Positions 6,289 to 7,885 of a stretch of DNA of 7,885 nucleotides are shown piece by piece (the first letter of the stretch is position 1; each line of letters starts with the position of its first letter). The DNA lies in contig JAIVIH010000293.1 of the NCBI GenBank assembly GCA_020200615.1, positions 1 to 7,885 on the forward strand, read 5' to 3'. Made by a program: the position numbers and the translations under genes. Under the pieces are notes generated by a model. It searched no databases. It saw nothing but the letters and a program-made list of their open reading frames with translations, and was not told where the DNA came from. This stretch comes from Actinomycetota bacterium (GTDB lineage Bacteria; Actinomycetota; Acidimicrobiia; Acidimicrobiales; AC-14).

Positions 6289-7704
6289 TCATCGGAGCAG
6301 GTTCCCCACCTTCACGGAGTTGTGGGCGAGTACCCCCCAGCCGCACCAGGTGCGGGCGCCGCTGATGCCGTCGAGGCGTGTCCGGTTCCAGCCGAAGTCG
6401 CGTTTGAGGCAGCTGACTCGCCCCTCACAGCCAGTCCTCCACTTCACCAACTTGCGGAACCCCCGGCCTCGCTCCACCGCCTGACGAGCGCTGCCCGCTT
6501 TGCCTCTGCGGGGGATGACGACGCGCTTGACGCCAAGCTCGGCGAGCTCGTCTTCGACCCTCGCCTCGCCGTAGCCGCGGTCGGCCGTGACCGCCCGGGG
6601 CGCTCTTCCGGTCAGCTGTTTGACGCGCCCGATCGCCGGGGCCAGCTGCGGAGCGTCGGGCGGAGCCCCGACTTGGACCGTGTAGTCGAGGACGACGCCG
6701 TCCTCGTTGTCGACGACCTGGGCCTTGTACCCGAACTCGGTGGGGCGGTCGAGGCGGCCCTTGCGGATGGGGCGGGCGTCGGGATCGTGCAGGCTGACCA
6801 AACGAGTGGAGCCGGCAGGGACGACGCCGCCGAGGCGGGTCCGGGTCTGGACGATGATGCACTCGGTCCGTCCCAGCAGGGTGGCGAGATCTTCCAGCAC
6901 GGCACCGGTGCGCCCGCCCGAAAGGTGCTTGCGCCGCAGGCACCGGCGGGCGTTGACCAGGACCGCGCCGGCCTGGCGCATGGTGGCGGCGGCCACCTGG
7001 GCCACTTCGGCGGTGACACGCTTGGCCGCGCCCTTCGCCTCCTCGGAGCGCTTGCGCAGGCTGGCGGCGATCTCGTGCGCTCGCCGCCCGGCCGCTCGAC
7101 GGCGGTCCCGGAAGCGAGTGCGGGGGGCGAGGCCCGCGGCCTTGATCCTCCTGACGGCGACACCCATCTTCCGCACCGCCTTGGTCAACAGGCCTGAGTC
7201 GGTCGGGTAGCCGACGTTGGCCTCGACCACGGTGGTGTCGACGCGCACCTTCGTGGTGCGCAGCACCTTGGCGCCGGCAGCCTTGGCCAGCAGGGCGTCG
7301 TTGAGGCCGGTCACCGCCTCCTCTCCGCAGCGGGTGGTGATCTTCATGAGCGTCGTTGGATGGGGCACGACGCCACCGAGCGGGATGCGGCAGAACCGCT
7401 GCCAGCTGATCGAGTCGGCCACCTCTCGGCACAGCGCCTCGTAGCCCAGCCGGTAGCGGTACTTCAGGAACATCAGCCGGAGGTAGGTCTCCATGGGAAT
7501 CGACGGCCGGCCGTGGGTCGGGTCGAAGTGGTCTCGGAAGGGTTCGAAGAAGACCGGGTCGTCGAGCAGGTCATCGACTGCCTCCAGCTCGGCGGGCAGA
7601 CCCAGGCAACACTCCGGCAGGATCGCTTCCCACAGCGTGGGCTGGGGGTTTACCGTTCTCAGCACGATGACCTCAATCCCTTCTGCACAAGGGGTTGAGG
7701 TCAT
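6289..7704 (-). CDS. DDE transposase, IS5/IS1182-superfamily (ISNCY-like)
   Basis: A 471-aa transposase that should cut and join the element's ends. The N-terminal DUF772-like domain (about residues 64-125) has PMETYLRLMFLKYRYRLGYE and ADSISWQRFCRIPL. The catalytic triad is visible: D156 in VRVDTTVVEANV, D375 in AVTADRGYGE, and E427 in RTGCEGRVSCLK, where R423-x3-E427-x6-K434 fits the signature of this superfamily. Between the first two Asp lies an Arg/Ala-rich, probably helical insertion (about 175-295). The C-terminus GWGVLAHNSVKVGNLLR is also family-like. The ATG at 7704 has AAGGAG 4 nt upstream. From memory it resembles proteins labelled ISNCY family; the exact family needs a database match. 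No frameshift or internal stop is present, so it looks intact. A strong hairpin covers the start codon. Confidence 0.92.
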   Translation of the reverse strand: MTSTPCAEGIEVIVLRTVNPQPTLWEAILPECCLGLPAELEAVDDLLDDPVFFEPFRDHFDPTHGRPSIPMETYLRLMFLKYRYRLGYEALCREVADSISWQRFCRIPLGGVVPHPTTLMKITTRCGEEAVTGLNDALLAKAAGAKVLRTTKVRVDTTVVEANVGYPTDSGLLTKAVRKMGVAVRRIKAAGLAPRTRFRDRRRAAGRRAHEIAASLRKRSEEAKGAAKRVTAEVAQVAAATMRQAGAVLVNARRCLRRKHLSGGRTGAVLEDLATLLGRTECIIVQTRTRLGGVVPAGSTRLVSLHDPDARPIRKGRLDRPTEFGYKAQVVDNEDGVVLDYTVQVGAPPDAPQLAPAIGRVKQLTGRAPRAVTADRGYGEARVEDELAELGVKRVVIPRRGKAGSARQAVERGRGFRKLVKWRTGCEGRVSCLKRDFGWNRTRLDGISGARTWCGWGVLAHNSVKVGNLLR

Positions 7705-7710
7705 CGTGCT
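7661..7710 (-). promoter_or_regulatory. Long hairpin covering the transposase start codon
   Basis: Arms 7661-7680 and 7691-7710 are inverted repeats matching at 19 of 20 positions. The stem extends inward by two A-T pairs to leave a 6-nt loop (7683-7688). In the transposase mRNA the 5' arm contains the AUG and the last two bases of the Shine-Dalgarno sequence, and the 3' arm lies within the first 15 codons. Such a structure would hide the start in transcripts that include the full arm. Comparable protection against outside transcription is known for IS10 and IS50; its use here is inference. Confidence 0.65.
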
Positions 7711-7714
7711 CCTT
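7709..7714 (-). promoter_or_regulatory. Ribosome binding site of the transposase
   Basis: On the minus strand AAGGAG, within a purine-rich GGGAGAAGGAG run, lies 4 nt before the ATG at 7704. It decides this start codon, and its 3' end overlaps the start-codon hairpin. Confidence 0.6.
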
Positions 7715-7779
7715 CTCCCGCTCTGACGCGAGCACCCTCCGGTCGCGTAGGCCCTGGTCAGAGCCGTCTTTCCACGATC

Positions 7780-7800
7780 ACTTTTTCAGGGGGAAGTAGC
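7780..7800 (-). repeat. Right terminal inverted repeat of the IS
   Basis: Read on the minus strand it is GCTACTTCCCCCTGAAAAAG plus T, the partner of the left end. It lies upstream of the transposase. No clear -35/-10 promoter for the transposase was recognised between here and the start codon. Confidence 0.75.
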
Positions 7801-7811
7801 TAAGGGAGCGA

Positions 7812-7843
7812 GCTAGGGGAGCCCGGCTTCGGGCTCCCCTAGC
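7812..7843 (+). terminator. Perfect 14-bp hairpin, the displaced terminator of the propeller gene
   Basis: Arms 7812-7825 (GCTAGGGGAGCCCG) and 7830-7843 are exact reverse complements around a GCTT tetraloop. No T-run follows, as in many actinobacterial terminators. With the insertion sequence removed, the hairpin starts 8 nt after the TAA stop of the propeller gene, so it was most likely the terminator of that gene pair. It now lies 1.6 kb away. Confidence 0.7.
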
Positions 7844-7885
7844 GACTCCGAGTGGCCCCGGTGACGCCGGTGAGGAGAGCTACCG

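Larger units (their letters stand above)
6201..7800. mobile_element. Insertion sequence, about 1.6 kb, IS5/IS1182-superfamily-like (ISNCY-type transposase)
   Basis: The element is bounded by imperfect inverted repeats (GCTACTTC..CCTGAAA.AGT) at 6201-6221 and 7780-7800, 18 of 21 positions matching. It carries a single transposase gene on the minus strand, with about 90 non-coding bases at each end. A TA dinucleotide flanks both ends (6199-6200 and 7801-7802). It may be a 2-bp target duplication, or the TA could be the outermost pair of the repeats; the sequence cannot separate these. No longer target duplication is visible. The transposase is full length with its DDE residues, so the copy may be active. 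No passenger genes are present. Confidence 0.85.

Noticed and set aside
6259..7197. 312-codon plus-strand frame inside the IS
   Set aside because: It is the mirror of the transposase gene, which has full DDE motifs on the minus strand.
7726..7748. Small inverted repeat ACGCGA/TCGCGT near the right IS end
   Set aside because: Only 6 bp with an 11-nt loop in GC-rich sequence, and no matching copy at the left end to suggest a transposase site.
1..7885. CRISPR arrays, tRNA or rRNA genes, toxin-antitoxin or defence genes
   Set aside because: No regularly spaced direct repeats, tRNA cloverleaf, rRNA sequence or defence-type domains were recognised in the window.

Overview
The window is a GC-rich stretch of bacterial chromosome. 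Its coding style (third positions almost all G or C), GTG and TTG starts, 4-bp ATGA/GTGA gene overlaps and aerobic oxidase operon fit an actinobacterium, possibly an uncultured Acidimicrobiia-like lineage. The phylum call is inference, and I cannot place it more finely.

Positions 1-3827 hold the downstream part of an aa3-type cytochrome c oxidase operon on the plus strand. It contains ctaD (subunit I, 5' end outside the window), ctaE (subunit III), a small subunit IV gene, and the assembly factor ctaG. All haem, copper and proton-channel residues I looked for are present in subunit I, which also carries a C-terminal extension with an acidic, His-rich linker and two extra membrane helices. The subunit III/IV junction is damaged: the last helix of subunit III and the start of subunit IV are missing and the two genes are in different frames. 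This is either a real deletion or an assembly error.

Positions 3950-6201 hold a translationally coupled pair of envelope proteins. The first is a small Ig/IPT-like protein. The second is a six-Asp-box beta-propeller (sialidase-like fold). Each has an N-terminal signal peptide, an extracytoplasmic domain and a single C-terminal membrane anchor. Their function is unknown.

Positions 6201-7800 are an insertion sequence with imperfect terminal inverted repeats and one minus-strand DDE transposase. It sits exactly in the stop codon of the propeller gene. Removing it and one TA copy restores a TAA stop followed, 8 nt later, by a perfect 14-bp hairpin terminator that now lies beyond the element. The transposase start codon is buried in a long hairpin, a likely brake on expression from outside transcription.

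I do not see a clear new multi-gene system. The items most worth checking are the III/IV lesion, the stop-codon insertion, the start-codon hairpin and the anchored propeller/Ig pair.
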